The position numbers were made by a program, and so were the translations under genes. A stretch of 58,896 nt of DNA from contig JBNGIQ010009210.1 of the NCBI GenBank assembly GCA_049999765.1, forward strand, positions 103,680-162,575, given 5' to 3'. Positions within the stretch are counted from its first letter, which is position 1. Each line of letters opens with the position of its first letter. Shown one piece after another: positions 1 through 10,893 of this stretch. This DNA comes from Phaeoceros laevis (Eukaryota; Anthocerotophyta; Anthocerotopsida; Notothyladales). The notes beneath the pieces are model-generated. The model was not told where the DNA came from. It saw only the letters and a program-made list of their open reading frames with translations, and did not search any database.

Positions 1-340
1 GATGCCCACAGGCTCTGCAGTGCTGACACAAGACTGGACGCGGAGAAAGAGACAGCTGTCGGGTATAATTCCTGCTTGTTGCACCTGAACCCTCAAAATG
101 TGCACTCCCCTTGATCAGATTGGTGACACCGGTGTTGATGGTCTGCAGGTTGCGACTGGATTGGTTCCTCCTGGGCCCTCTTCGTCTGAATTGTCGTCTG
201 AATTGTAGATTGTGACTCAGACGATCGATGGAGGGCTCCATTCAAACCAACTCCCACAAAAGCAAGAAAACACCCAATTGCAGTCGCATCTCCACCTCCA
301 TCAACGCTCTAAACCCGTGCGCTTCAGCATCTGTAGGCGA

Positions 341-353
341 GGCTCTGATACCA
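341..353 (-). other. LTR-retrotransposon primer-binding site (iMet type)
   Basis: The minus strand reads TGGTATCAGAGCC, an exact 13-base complement of the 3' end (with CCA) of the initiator tRNA-Met genes found in this same window. Such a sequence directly follows the 5' LTR in Copia elements, so the remains of an LTR should lie just to the right (about 354-670) and the internal region to the left. I cannot see clean TG...CA LTR ends, and no gag frame is legible in 1-340. The identification as a retrotransposon start is inference from the primer site alone. Confidence 0.5.
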
Positions 354-675
354 AGTCGAGTTTCAGAGTACGAGAGCGATTTAGATTAAAAAGCAACGCG
401 CGCACACAAAGTGTGTTCAAGAACTTCGCATTACGACCCCTTGCGGATGCAGATCGTAACCGTCTATGTCCGTAGCCCGCTGACAACGTTTACTATCCTA
501 TTATGCACGAACCGTGCCCTAATCGGAAGGTCTGGACAAAGTCTATCTTTCCCAACTGATCTTCCGCATTATGGCCAAGCATGAAGGTGCGTAAACTCAC
601 CATCAATATGCGACTAAGTCGGGATGCTAATGCTCCTGATGCTAGGTGGATGCATACGCAAGAACTTACTGGCAA

Positions 676-3022
676 GAACTTACTCTCTCTGCAGCAAGAA
701 TATCATCGCACATGTTTTCCTTGAATTGGTTCCACAATACATGTGGAGCCACAAGTGATGATTGGACCAAGATCACTGCAAAACTAATGATGCCCTAAAC
801 TCCCTAAGTTGGTGCTCTGTCTGGATCCCTGCAGCTTCTTGAAGGCATTGTTCCCATTCTTTGTCGTCCTCTAAATGACCAAGGGCTTGACATGCATCCT
901 TGAAGGTCGGATGGATCCCTCCACCCACTGTGCGGAGATGCTCGAAGGAGGTGGCACCCCTCACCGTTGTCAACGAAAGCCGCAAGTAGAACCTTTCCCC
1001 AACCCCAGGATGCACGGCGTGAAGACGCCCAATAGCCGTTGTGCTTCTATTAGCTCAGCAAAGCCATTTTTTTGTAGGAACATTCCAAGTGAACTTCGAA
1101 AGGAATTCTGCATACTTCAAGTGAGGGGCCACATTTTGAATATTTGGATCTTGATTGACCTGGAACCATTCAGTAAGTGTGGTAGACATGTCATTAGCTG
1201 TCCTCACGATATCTTCTAAATTGTCGTTGTCACGGAAGGTGACCACAAAATGATCAAGCAAATGGACCATGAGTCGAACAATTGTTGGATAATGTCCATG
1301 CATCTTTTCATGGTTGAACCTCCAGCAACACTCATGAGCTGATATGTAACAGGTATCCTGGTACTGTTTGATCTCGTCCACCCCTTGAACTTCTGTTGCC
1401 ACATGTTGATCAGAGACGTTGGAGCGTCCAATAGCAACCGTGGCACGATCATGACCCTTGTAGACATATTTGAAGAGATACTTTACAGCTCGGATTGAAG
1501 AGCAAATCTTGACATTGAGATGACATTCAAACATCTTGCAAAGCGCCAAATTGTGAGGAACAATCCACTTGTTATCCAAAATAGCCCCGCTTTTGGTGAC
1601 TGTGATGCCATCTTCTCGCCTCCTCTATAAAGCGTAACCATCTTCACTCTGGAGAGTAGATGGTTAGAACCTTTTGGGAAACTTTTTAGAACATTTACCG
1701 TCCACCATACACGGCGCATTGGGCTTCAATGGGCCACATGGGCAATGCATCATACTGTTCTTCACAACTTAAGATCAAGACATTCAAAAAATTAATACGT
1801 GATCCCACAACAAGGGTGACGGAACGACAAAATTAGAGTTGGAAACAGATAGCACACCTCATGCTCCTTTAGAAACAAATTTGGATCTGATATCTCAGCT
1901 TGCACGATGGCATCGTAATCATCCACCGTCCTTGGCTTATCCTCATCATCGATGATAAGAAGGATATGAGCGTGCAACAAACCCCTCTTTTGGGCTTCTA
2001 CGACATAAACATGAGCATTTGCTTTCCCCAATACGCCTTTCTTCATAAGTGTTTCGAGGAGTTTTGTCAAGTTCAACTTGAAGACGCGGGCAGAAATATC
2101 ACGACGGTCTTCTGCGGTTTGACCTAGAAGAAGGGCCTCTTGGATCTCCACCCAATTTTAATTAGATTAGTGGTCATGGTGATAAAGAAATCAGGTTTCC
2201 CATACTTTGCAACAATAGCCATGGCATCCTGGTAATGTTCCGCCATTTGTCTTGGCCCCCCTGTGAATGATGAGGGGGGCACAATACGACGACCGACCCT
2301 TGGTTGTTCACCTGGAGGTGCTTGCAGCCCAAACATCCACAATCATGTATTGTTGAAAGAGCCTGCCCGAACGGTGAAGTGCACATGTCAAGTGTCCCTG
2401 TACCCTACGAATGTGCAGCTTGTACGCATAGAATAGCATCTGCATGATATGCATTTGTCCTTCGCTGCTGGCACCCCGGGTTTTCAACCCATTCGCACGT
2501 AAGGATGAGAAGGCAAACTTGAATGAAAGGGGGAAAAATTGCAAATCAAAGTACATCTTCTCACCTTTGTGCCGGTGCGGGTTGAAACATTTTGGGATGC
2601 CATCCATTAGGTTTTCCTGTCGGGAAGAGCAGGACATAGTACATAGGAGCATACACGGTGTGGTTCTCTAAAATTCGTTGAAGATGTCCGTCGCGTTTGC
2701 TCACCACAATGTCTCGGTGCTGAGGTTCCACGCCCTCACCATCATCAACCATTAAGACAGCAATCTCATTAGCTACAGGTGCGTCGTATCGACGGTCGCC
2801 GTTGGCTCTGTTGAGAATACGTATAGTAAGGGCAGTTGTTTGATTGTGCGCAACCCAATCCCTCGCCCTTAAGTAAAAATCAGCAAAAGGGTTTACTTCA
2901 CTTATCATTTCTTGTAGGCTTTGAAGTATTCCTACTCTTATCGGGTCTCTAGAGGATGTTCTCGAGTTGGTTCTATCAAAGAGTTCACATCGTCTCTGCA
3001 TTTGTTCATCCCCGTCGTACAT
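676..3022 (-). mobile_element. Helitron RepHel remnant, frameshifted
   Basis: On the minus strand, pieces in several frames reproduce the N-terminal half of a plant Helitron Rep/helicase in the right order. They are: the Helitron-like N domain (RDIVV..RDG.LQRI...H..Y, LLFPTG), a tyrosine-rich block (LHRSGRLFQQY), SFTGGPR..AEHYQDAMAIV, the HUH nickase block (VVEAQKRGLLHAHILLI), a cysteine/K block, and downstream blocks (DNKWIVPHN, HPGVGERFYLRL, GATSFEHLRTV). Frame changes and stops break it into at least six segments, so it cannot make a full protein. The helicase half is absent, and the last recognisable piece (LW.QFKENM.DDIL) fades near 676. A dead autonomous-type Helitron is the clear reading; neither terminus was identified. 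Confidence 0.85.
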
Positions 3023-3323
3023 GTAGATCTGGAAAATTTGGCAGCGGCGCCCGACTCTGGTAACTCCCTGCTACTATAAGGAACACATACCTAGAAATGC
3101 TGCGTCTACTGTCCTCGTAGTCATGGACGGCTGATAGGGCCATGAAGAGTCGAAATGTACTCATCTTCACCACCGGACTGAAGGTGTCCGTATAGTTTAC
3201 TCCAGCAACTTGTGAGTAGCCTTTAGCTACTACTCGTCCCTTATATCTTTCAATGCTGCCATTAGCTTTGAGTTTAACTTTAAAAACCCATTTGCTGCCC
3301 ACTGCTTGGTCAATGGGGGCCAC
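3006..3323 (-). mobile_element. Copia reverse-transcriptase fragment
   Basis: The minus frame begins in the classic Copia RVT_2 block (GSKWVFKVK....GSIERYKGRVVAKGY, then TDTFSPVVK) and stops being recognisable about 60 residues in. Only the N-terminal fingers of the polymerase are present and no catalytic YVDD lies in this piece. It abuts the Helitron remnant at 3022. The other RT piece at 4.1-4.3 kb contains the catalytic block but lies upstream in reading direction, so the two cannot be one collinear element. Confidence 0.85.
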
Positions 3324-4097
3324 AGAAATAAGGGCTGAGCAGCTTAAGAAGATTTGAAAAGAAAACTTACTGAGTTATCGTTGTTGGAAATGTCGTTGGA
3401 GAGGGCTAAAGCAAGGTTGGATAATGTGGAGGTGAAGACAATTGTGAGTAGTAGACAAGAAGGAGAGGATTTGCTTCAGTAGATCTAGAAAGGAGGAAAG
3501 GAAGAGTTGTTTTGTCAAATTGCTCATTAGTTGAAAGAAACGAATGGAGGAAACATTAGAGCTAAGGTGAAGGCTGCTGCTAATAAACGTAAGGCATCAT
3601 AGGAGGAGGAAATAAAGGATCTAGAGAAAAAAGAGTTAGGGAGGTTTCTTGCAGAGGACACTTCAGGGACAAAGACCACAAAAGGAGAAAAATGCTAAGG
3701 TGGTAAAACAAAAGCAGGGAGCCCAGAAAAACTTGCAACAGCCAAGCATCTATATCGCAAGAAATTTGAGAGGCATAAACAAGATGAAGAGCTGCAAAAT
3801 CTCTTAATTTATGTCTCTTATAGCACACATATTTATGGTTGTGCGGTTGTGCGTTTATCCTAAAAAAAAGTATATTAAAAATCTTGTATGTTTGTATAGA
3901 TCATTGTGTATATGTTGTTGTGACTAATGATGAGTTTGTGTAGCAAATTGGTGAAAATGTCATGATGTAGTGCAATTAACATCATTGGCCTAGGACTTCC
4001 TACTAATTCACATAGCATGTTGTTTTTTGCCCACTGTTCACTCCTTCGTACTTTAAGCATTTGCTGGTACTCTTCCTCACTCAGACACTCTTTCCGT
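3324..4097. other. AT-rich decayed repeat sequence
   Basis: No intact gene is visible. The plus strand at about 3430-3800 has the feel of an old lysine/glutamate-rich coding sequence broken by several stops, probably a transposon ORF relic, but no family can be named. Confidence 0.4.
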
Positions 4098-4267
4098 TTA
4101 CACTAATAATTTTAATCTCTTTGTCTTCTTTTCTCTCACTCTCTTCATGAACTTCATTAATTGAGGAGTGGTGCTAGCAAGGATGAGATCATCCACGTAT
4201 AAAGCTAGATAGCACCTCTCATTTCCCTTCTTCAGAATATATAAACTAGCGTCTGGAGAACTTTGCT
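4098..4267 (-). mobile_element. Copia reverse-transcriptase fragment with YVDD
   Basis: The minus frame contains SPDASLYIL...LALYVDDLILAS, the palm motif of Copia reverse transcriptase including the catalytic aspartate pair. The upstream part falls into a 100-base run of N, so its true length is unknown. Downstream the frame ends in a short unrelated tail. A truncated element is the only reasonable reading. Confidence 0.75.
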
Positions 4268-4367
4268 NNNNNNNNNNNNNNNNNNNNNNNNNNNNNNNNN
4301 NNNNNNNNNNNNNNNNNNNNNNNNNNNNNNNNNNNNNNNNNNNNNNNNNNNNNNNNNNNNNNNNNNN
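4268..4367. other. Assembly gap (100 N)
   Basis: A run of exactly 100 N, a conventional placeholder, interrupts a Copia fragment. The real length of missing sequence is unknown. Confidence 1.
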
Positions 4368-4675
4368 CTCCAAGCCAAATCGGGAGATGTGTAAAACGCT
4401 AAGAAATTCAACCGACCCAACTTCAAAGCTAATTCACAATCCATCACTTTTAGCTAGCAATCTGTCTACCGCCTGTTGGATCACTTTTAGAAATCCCTTC
4501 GGATAGAATCTTAGTAGAGCATCCAACATAAAGATCATATCTTCATTCTTTGTCAATGAATCTATTGTCTTTGCAGAAACACGATGGAGATCCGGACAGA
4601 ATTTGCATTCTCTTCTGTCTTTCTCCATCATGAGCAATTGAACTCCCTTCCCCTCGCACCCAGCACCGCTAATGA

Positions 4676-5000
4676 TCAATCATAATAGTGGTTGACGACG
4701 GTGGCGAGGAAAGAATCCGCCTTAGCCCCGAATCTTGTAAGTGACACCCGCAAAGCTGTAATTGTCGTACGAAAATGTGCGTGCGGCAAGTTCTTAATGC
4801 AATTCTTGCATTTGCAGGTCTCACAAATCTTTAGAGGCTTTGCGTGCTCCATCGCTACGCTCTAATACCATAGAGAAATTAGAGTACGCTCTTAGGAAAA
4901 TATGAATGTGTAGTTAGGTGGCCTCAGAGGTCGGTTTATATAGAGGTCCAACCTAACGATGTACCCTTTCATTGTGACCCTATGTTTAGACCCTTTAACT
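4676..5000 (-). mobile_element. 5' end of an LTR retrotransposon (LTR tail, PBS, short ORF)
   Basis: Reading the minus strand, a TATATAAA box lies near 4938, in what would be the LTR. An initiator-Met primer-binding site with one mismatch (TGGTATTAGAGC) lies at 4859-4870, and an ATG at 4852 opens a 58-codon frame ending at 4676. The short protein starts with a cysteine-rich stretch (KICETCKCKNC) that I do not recognise as a known gag. LTR termini and a second LTR were not found. The arrangement TATA, then PBS, then ATG supports the call; the extent of the element is guesswork. Confidence 0.45.
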
Positions 5001-6729
5001 AACCCTTAGGCTACTCAGCTATGAATTAAGTCTAACTAGGTCTTCTTTAACCAACGCAATGCCGAGAACTAGAGGGTTCGATCCAGCTAGTGGACATAAA
5101 TGCTCAAAAATCTTCCGGAGGCAACGACATGGGTTTCTCGGTACGAGTTTCTCAGCTGACGTACGGGAGGTGACCTTACTCGCCATGTAGGGGAATAAGT
5201 TGGGGTAACAAATGGTGGAAGGCTGGGAATGTTCAGCTTCCAAAAATTAGGGTTAAATAGTGACATGTCTCATCCATGGGGACATGTCATGAAATGGTTC
5301 GTCATGGCTAAGTGTTCTAATACAAGCAATGGGTACGGCTTCGGTTTGTTGTTAAATGGTGTAAATGGTTACGGCTTCAAACGGCTGCTTGGAATAAATA
5401 TATATCGCCACAAAAAATATTTTAATTAAATTTTATAGGTCTTGCAAATATAACATTGTTGAATTTGATAGTCTGTGATAATTGTGGGTTGTATCTTGCA
5501 TTGTGAGGCTTATGAATTGAAGTCTTTTATATCCTTGCAGCATGAACTTGCTCACATTGTCAAATTGCACTCTCTTGTGTCTCTGCCTTCTGGATTCGCA
5601 AGGAAGGATTTCGAACTTAAAATCGGCAGCAACTTGGGAAATCATGCCATATAGGACTGCAAGTTCAGCTCATTTATAACCTACTTTGTAGATAGATTAT
5701 AAATATAAAGAGACATAACAGAACTTAGTGAGACTAAGGTCTATATGAGTATTGTTTGAAGTAAATTATGTACCCAAAACCACCATGGCCTACAAACATG
5801 CATGGTCAACGTATTTTAGTTGCCATGGATTTAGTAGGATATTGTTGGAAGCATCTATAAATTGCGGAGTGGTGCTAAGAAAATTTAATTGAATATTGTT
5901 GGAAGCATCTAGAAATTGTAGGAGGAGTGTTGGGAGTGATGCTGGGACGATTTAAAATCATCCTCGCTCCACTCACAACAATTCTCACAAATTTGTGTAA
6001 AACATTGTTATAGCATCGACGTGAGTAATGCTGAGACAATTCTTGCTCGACAATATCCAATTTTTAATCATATCAGTGGTTGCTCCAAGTTTTAATGCTA
6101 TGAGTGGTTATTTAGTATCCTTCACGCAATTTTTTTTTTGGGACCAAACTGATCCAATCCTTTGCATAATCACAAGAACAAACATTCACTCCTTTGCAGG
6201 TGCCAGGTGCTAGTTCAGGATTGGACTACTTGCGGAGTTCACTTCAGAACCAGACTAAGCAGTTCGCATCTACAAATTTGCGTCAACTTGGACACTTTCT
6301 TTCGACTAGTTAGTATCACTTTAAATTTAGAAGATTTGTGCGTGCATGCTTTATTTTCCCACTGAAACATGGAGCATTGCTCCCAACGTGGCGTCAAGCT
6401 TGTTGCCCATCACCAAGAGGCCCTCACCCCTAGAAGAACAGTGTCTGCAGGAAAAACGATCACTTTCAAGTCAGTGTTCTCCTTCAAGCCAGTGTTCTCC
6501 TTCTAGTTTCTATCACTCACTTTTACAATCACGACTAACAACACGAAGATAACACAAGGGAGAAAATATTGTCTTCTTATACTATACGAGTGCTAAAGAT
6601 AAGGATAAAAAGAAAGTTTTCATGAAGATATCGATTATCGTTTTCCTCAGTTAGTGTATCTAACCGTGAACCAATTGACATGAAGAATAAGGAGAAGTAG
6701 GATACTTTCTTTTTACTCTATACGAATGA
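5001..6729. other. AT-rich intergenic sequence
   Basis: I see no gene. A phrase of about 30 bp (ATATTGTTGGAAGCATCTA and its flanks) occurs twice at about 5838-5920, a small local duplication. Otherwise there is nothing I can interpret. Confidence 0.4.
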
Positions 6730-7950
6730 AAAGGTAGTAGTAGTAGCAAGGAGCCGCGCTATACCGATTCCACGTTGGGATCGAGCACGCCTTCATGTCC
6801 GTGATATGCCAAGGTAAGGACGCATCAATGGAAAGGTAAGCAAGCATCATGAATGAAAAAGGCAAGAACACATTAGGTACATTATAGTGCGAAAGTGTGA
6901 AATACTATCTTTCTGCACTAAACAATGAAAAAGATAAGGACACATTAGGTACATTAGGATAACAAATTATTGTCGGAAGGTCCTTTATGCACTAAATGAA
7001 TGAAAATGTAAGGACGTATTTTGTACACTCCGATAACAAACCATTGTCGAAAGGTCGTGAATCCTTTATGCGCTAAATGAATGAAAAATGTAAGGATGCA
7101 TTTTGTACACTACGGTAACAAACTATTGTCGGAATCTCAAGGTGGTCGTGAGTCCTTTTTGCACTAAATGAATGAAAAAGGTAAGGACGCAAGGTAAGGA
7201 CGCAATATACATTGTAGATTATTGTCGGAAGGTGGTCGTGAGTCCTTTTTGTAGCACTTAATGAATGAAAAAGTGAAGGACATTTGTACAATACGGTAAC
7301 AAACTATTGTCGGAATCTCAAGGTGGTCGTAAGTCTTTTTGCACTAAATGAATGATCTCAAGGTGGTCGTAGTCCTTTTTGCACTAAATGAATGAAAAAG
7401 GAAAGGACGCAAGGTAAGGATGCATTATATACATTGCAGATTAGTGTCGGAAGGTGGTCGTGAGTCCTTTTTGTAGCACGTAATGACTGAAAAAGTGAAG
7501 GACACATTAGCATTAGGCACATTTCGTAACATATCATTGTCGGAAGGTGGTCCTGAGTCCTTTTTGCAGCACTAAATGAATGAAAAAGTGACGGATATAC
7601 GAGGTACATTACGGTAACATAGGTACATTACGGTAACATAGGTACATTACGGTAACATAGGTACATTATGGTAACATATTATTGTCAGAAGGCGGTACAT
7701 TATGGTAACATAGGTACATTATGGTACCATATTATTGTCGGAAGGCGGCACGACTCATGGTGCTTGTGGACGGACATTCTCACAAATGAAAGGGGGTACA
7801 CCTATCCATCACTCTAACAAATGAAGGGAAGTACACTCATCCATTAGGCGGCAAGACTCATGGTGCTTGTGGAAGGACATTGTAACAAATGAAAGGGAGC
7901 ACACTTATCCATCACTCTAACAAATGAAGGGAAGTACACTCATCCATCCA
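6730..7950. repeat. Minisatellite field, diverged tandem repeats
   Basis: The stretch is made of imperfect, irregularly spaced copies of one phrase of roughly 90-130 bp. Each copy contains AATGAATGAAAAAGGTAAGG, a TTGTACA..ACGGTAACAAA segment, ATTGTCGGAA and GGTGGTCGTGAGTCCTTTTT. Copies differ by small deletions and internal expansions. The right end (about 7750-7945) switches to a second tandem pair of about 110 bp built on ACAAATGAAAGGG...CACTCATCCAT. No coding capacity is credible; open frames here are only the repeat read through. Confidence 0.85.
7602..7677. repeat. 19-bp tandem repeat, four copies
   Basis: Four head-to-tail copies of AGGTACATTACGGTAACAT occur, the fourth with one C-to-T change. 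They sit inside the larger minisatellite field. The low divergence between copies suggests a recent local expansion. Confidence 0.95.
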
Positions 7951-10893
7951 CGCTAGCATCCACGCTAGAAAGGAACGTGACAAACTACGAGTACGTGATA
8001 CACAAACCACGAATCCACCTCGTCCTAACCACACTAATGTGGAATGTAGCCTCTGCTCCATTGGTAGAGTGTGCTATCACCACTTTTTCTCCTACTATTA
8101 CTAGGAAATAATAAGCATATAACCCACCATTGTGGCACCTTAAAACACTCTTTTCCCATGTGGACTCTCCTTTTTTACTTGAAAGGAACACTTACTTGGA
8201 ACAATTGACTGGCTAGAGCTACGTAACAAGTCAGGCCAACGTAGAATTTGACGCAACCTCTACGAGTCCGGAGTCTAGGGAGCTCGGTATTCGTCCATGA
8301 GACACCTTTTTCTTTTTTAGGGCAAAGCTGCAGCAGAAAGCGCAAGTAGCACCAGAACAAAACAGCCAACCGGCGGGCCAATGAAGAACGCTTTTTGTAA
8401 TGCTCAAAAGGATGATGAGAAAGCAACTTTTGTGGTCGCAAGCGACGGGGTCACCCCGCATATCCGACTGCCCTCCTCAACTGATCATTGCTGAGTAATG
8501 TCCCTCCCAGCCACAGCCTCGTGTGTGGCGAGGCGACGAGCAAATATCTCCTTCCGGGAGCGCTAGCTCTTGTGAAGAAGATCCCCCCCTATCCCAAATC
8601 TCACCGCCGGCAAGCCGCAAGGGTAGAAAGCCAAGCCCGTTATTGGCAACAAGATATACTTCTCATCCCATATCCCTGTTTTTTTCCCGGACAGGTGACT
8701 CCCAGCCCGAGTCCCACCAGTCGCACGGCACTGAAATACCAGGGTGGTGGTTTCGCCTCACCTTCCTAGGGTCTACTCATGTCCCACCTGGATACTGTAT
8801 CCATGATATCTATCCATGTAAATCTACACCCTCTACACCCCAGTCCGCCGTCTACTGCTACTGGCTGACGGGCTGACGGGCTGACGGGCCGTCAGGCGTG
8901 ATGACTGCCTGGCAACGATGGACGGCTAACCACCAGGGCCAGCCTGTGGAGCTGGCGCTGGCTGGTAGGCGCCTGCCACGGCCCGTCTGTGGCTCTGGGG
9001 CTAGCCCTGGCACTGGCGGTGGGAGTTGGTGGCCATCCCGGCCGACGTTTATTTCACAGGATTACGACAGGCTCGTCCGACGCAGTAAATATAGTTACAA
9101 TAGCGACGGTGGTGGTTGGTGTTGGAGGACGTCCCAAAAGGTACATGCTAATTTGGAGGGCCGGTTGCACCTAGGGTTCCGACTCCTACCTCCAGTCCGG
9201 TTCCCACCGACTGTAGTGACGGCGCGCCGGTTGGGAACGTTGGAACCCCCGCCGCTGGCTGGTCGTAACCTAGGCCAGCCTCTGTCTCTGTCTTCCCTCT
9301 CTCTCCCATCACGGCGGATGGGATGGGGCGGCCTTGATGATGATGATGACTATGATGCATGGTGGGGGGGCATAGTGTGGTGAGTGTCATCAAAGAACGG
9401 ATGTGTCGGGCATGGGATTAACTCGACGTCGTGTCTTGTCGTGTCCTTTCGAACCCGTTGTCACGAGAGAATGAAGAGGCCGGGCCCCGTCACGAGACAT
9501 GTACACATACTCTTCAATGGTCTCTACCGTTTACTGTACAGGGAGCTGTATTCCAGTATGTATCAACCTCAGGGCCAGGGCCCGGTACCGGCGGAGACGG
9601 AGGCAGGGAGGGCCCGAAGGAATGAGCGACAATGATGAGAGCGGCAGGCGCCAATTATACAGAAACCGCGCCAGCGTGGCGCGCCACGTCGGATTGAAGC
9701 TGGTCAATCCGTTGGCGCCACGTCCCGGTACTAGGTTCTAGAGAGAGGCGGAGTGGTGGGAGTAGTGGGACTTTGAAGGGAGGCGGGGAGGGAAGAGGAA
9801 GAGGAAGAGAAGGAAGAGTCTAGCGAGGGAGGGAGAGGGGCTCAGGTTGAGGGCAGGTAGCTCGTGCAATCAAGAGCGGCAGAGGTTGACAAGGCTGTCG
9901 CAATAAATTTTGCAGCCCCACAAGGAAAGAGAGAGGGAATTGCAGGCTCGCGCGCTAAAGGACAGGCCTCCGTGGAGCTTCCTTAGCGAGGGGTGGGATA
10001 AGAGGCCCATTTGGCAATCGCCACACCGAGCTAGCTGGCCTGCTATATATTGGATAGGTTTGCAAATCTTCCTTCCCCCCCTCCGTTGCTTTCTTCCCTC
10101 CTTCCCTCCTTCCCTCCTCCTCCTTCAGAGAGTAGTGGTCCGGTCCTGGCCTGAAAGCGACCACAGCAGAAGCAGCAGTAGGAGGAGATGCAGGCAGGCA
10201 GAGGCGGGGACACTCTATTCATGGGGCAGAGAAGAAGGCCGTTGGTGAGGGAGCAACAGTGGCAGCGGGCATTGACGCCGGGGAGCAGGTGCACCTGCGC
10301 ACGAGCACTTTGAAGAGCGTGGCTGTGATAGGCGGGAAGGAACGAGCCATTGATAGGGCGCGCCCATTGCGTAGGACACTCGGCTGGATTCAGACTTCAT
10401 GCCATGCCGGCCGGGAGGGACTGCTGTACAAACAGTAGCAGGAGCAGTGGACAGCGACAATGCGAGTGGTAGCTGCCATACACCCTCGCGGGTTGGGCCC
10501 GGTGCCTGGACCTGGTGTCCATTCTTGCGCTCCCGTGGGGCTCTGGGACTGTGTCGTGCATCGCTGCAGGCGCACCTGGGATGTTGTACACGAGCAGCAA
10601 ATTTTTGGCAGGCCTTCTGGTGCGCCATGATGGAAAGGTTGCAAGGACGGGAGCGGAGGCGAGCATAAGAGGCAGCTGAGGCGCCTGCTTCAGCCATGCT
10701 CTCATCACTATCCACTCCTCAACCAGCTTGCTTTGCTTCCTTGCTTTGAGTCATCATCTCCTCCTCCTCCGCCATCCAGTCGGCAGCGGAGCTCACGAGC
10801 GCTCCGCCTGGCTCTGGCACTTGCTTACCATTGCTCACTCAATTCGCTCTGCTGCAATTGCGGGGTTTGGGTTTTCCGGTTGCTTCCGTGACC
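7951..10893. other. Long GC-rich upstream region of the P450 gene
   Basis: About 2.9 kb with no gene I can defend; the open frames on both strands are short and lack any family signature. It contains a triple CTGACGGG run near 8866-8890, GATGATGATGAT near 9336, two CGCCACGTC boxes near 9682 and 9715 (CACGTC is an E/G-box-like core), purine runs at 9760-9840 and a pyrimidine-rich tract at 10074-10128. It probably contains the promoter and a long 5' leader of the P450 gene. Confidence 0.4.
10044..10050 (+). promoter_or_regulatory. Candidate TATA box for the P450 gene
   Basis: TATATAT is followed 25-80 bp downstream by a long CT-rich tract, an arrangement common in plant core promoters (TATA then Y patch). 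It would give a leader of about 800 nt before the ATG at 10894, which is long, so a nearer TATA-less start or a leader intron remains possible. Confidence 0.3.

Noticed and set aside
5075-5100. GGTTCGATCC, a perfect tRNA B box
   Set aside because: Flanking bases do not form a T stem, acceptor stem or anticodon arm on either strand.
7073-7609. Minus-strand frames in the repeat field with the phrase SLFHSLSATKRTHDHLP
   Set aside because: They are the minisatellite unit translated; the phrase recurs because the DNA repeats, with no start context or family match.
8898-9383. 161-codon plus-strand frame upstream of the P450
   Set aside because: Composition follows GC-rich DNA (Pro, Arg, Gly), no conserved motif, and equally long frames exist on the other strand.
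10215-10715. 166-codon minus-strand frame in the P450 upstream region
   Set aside because: Overlaps several similar frames on both strands and shows no domain; probably chance in GC-rich leader sequence.
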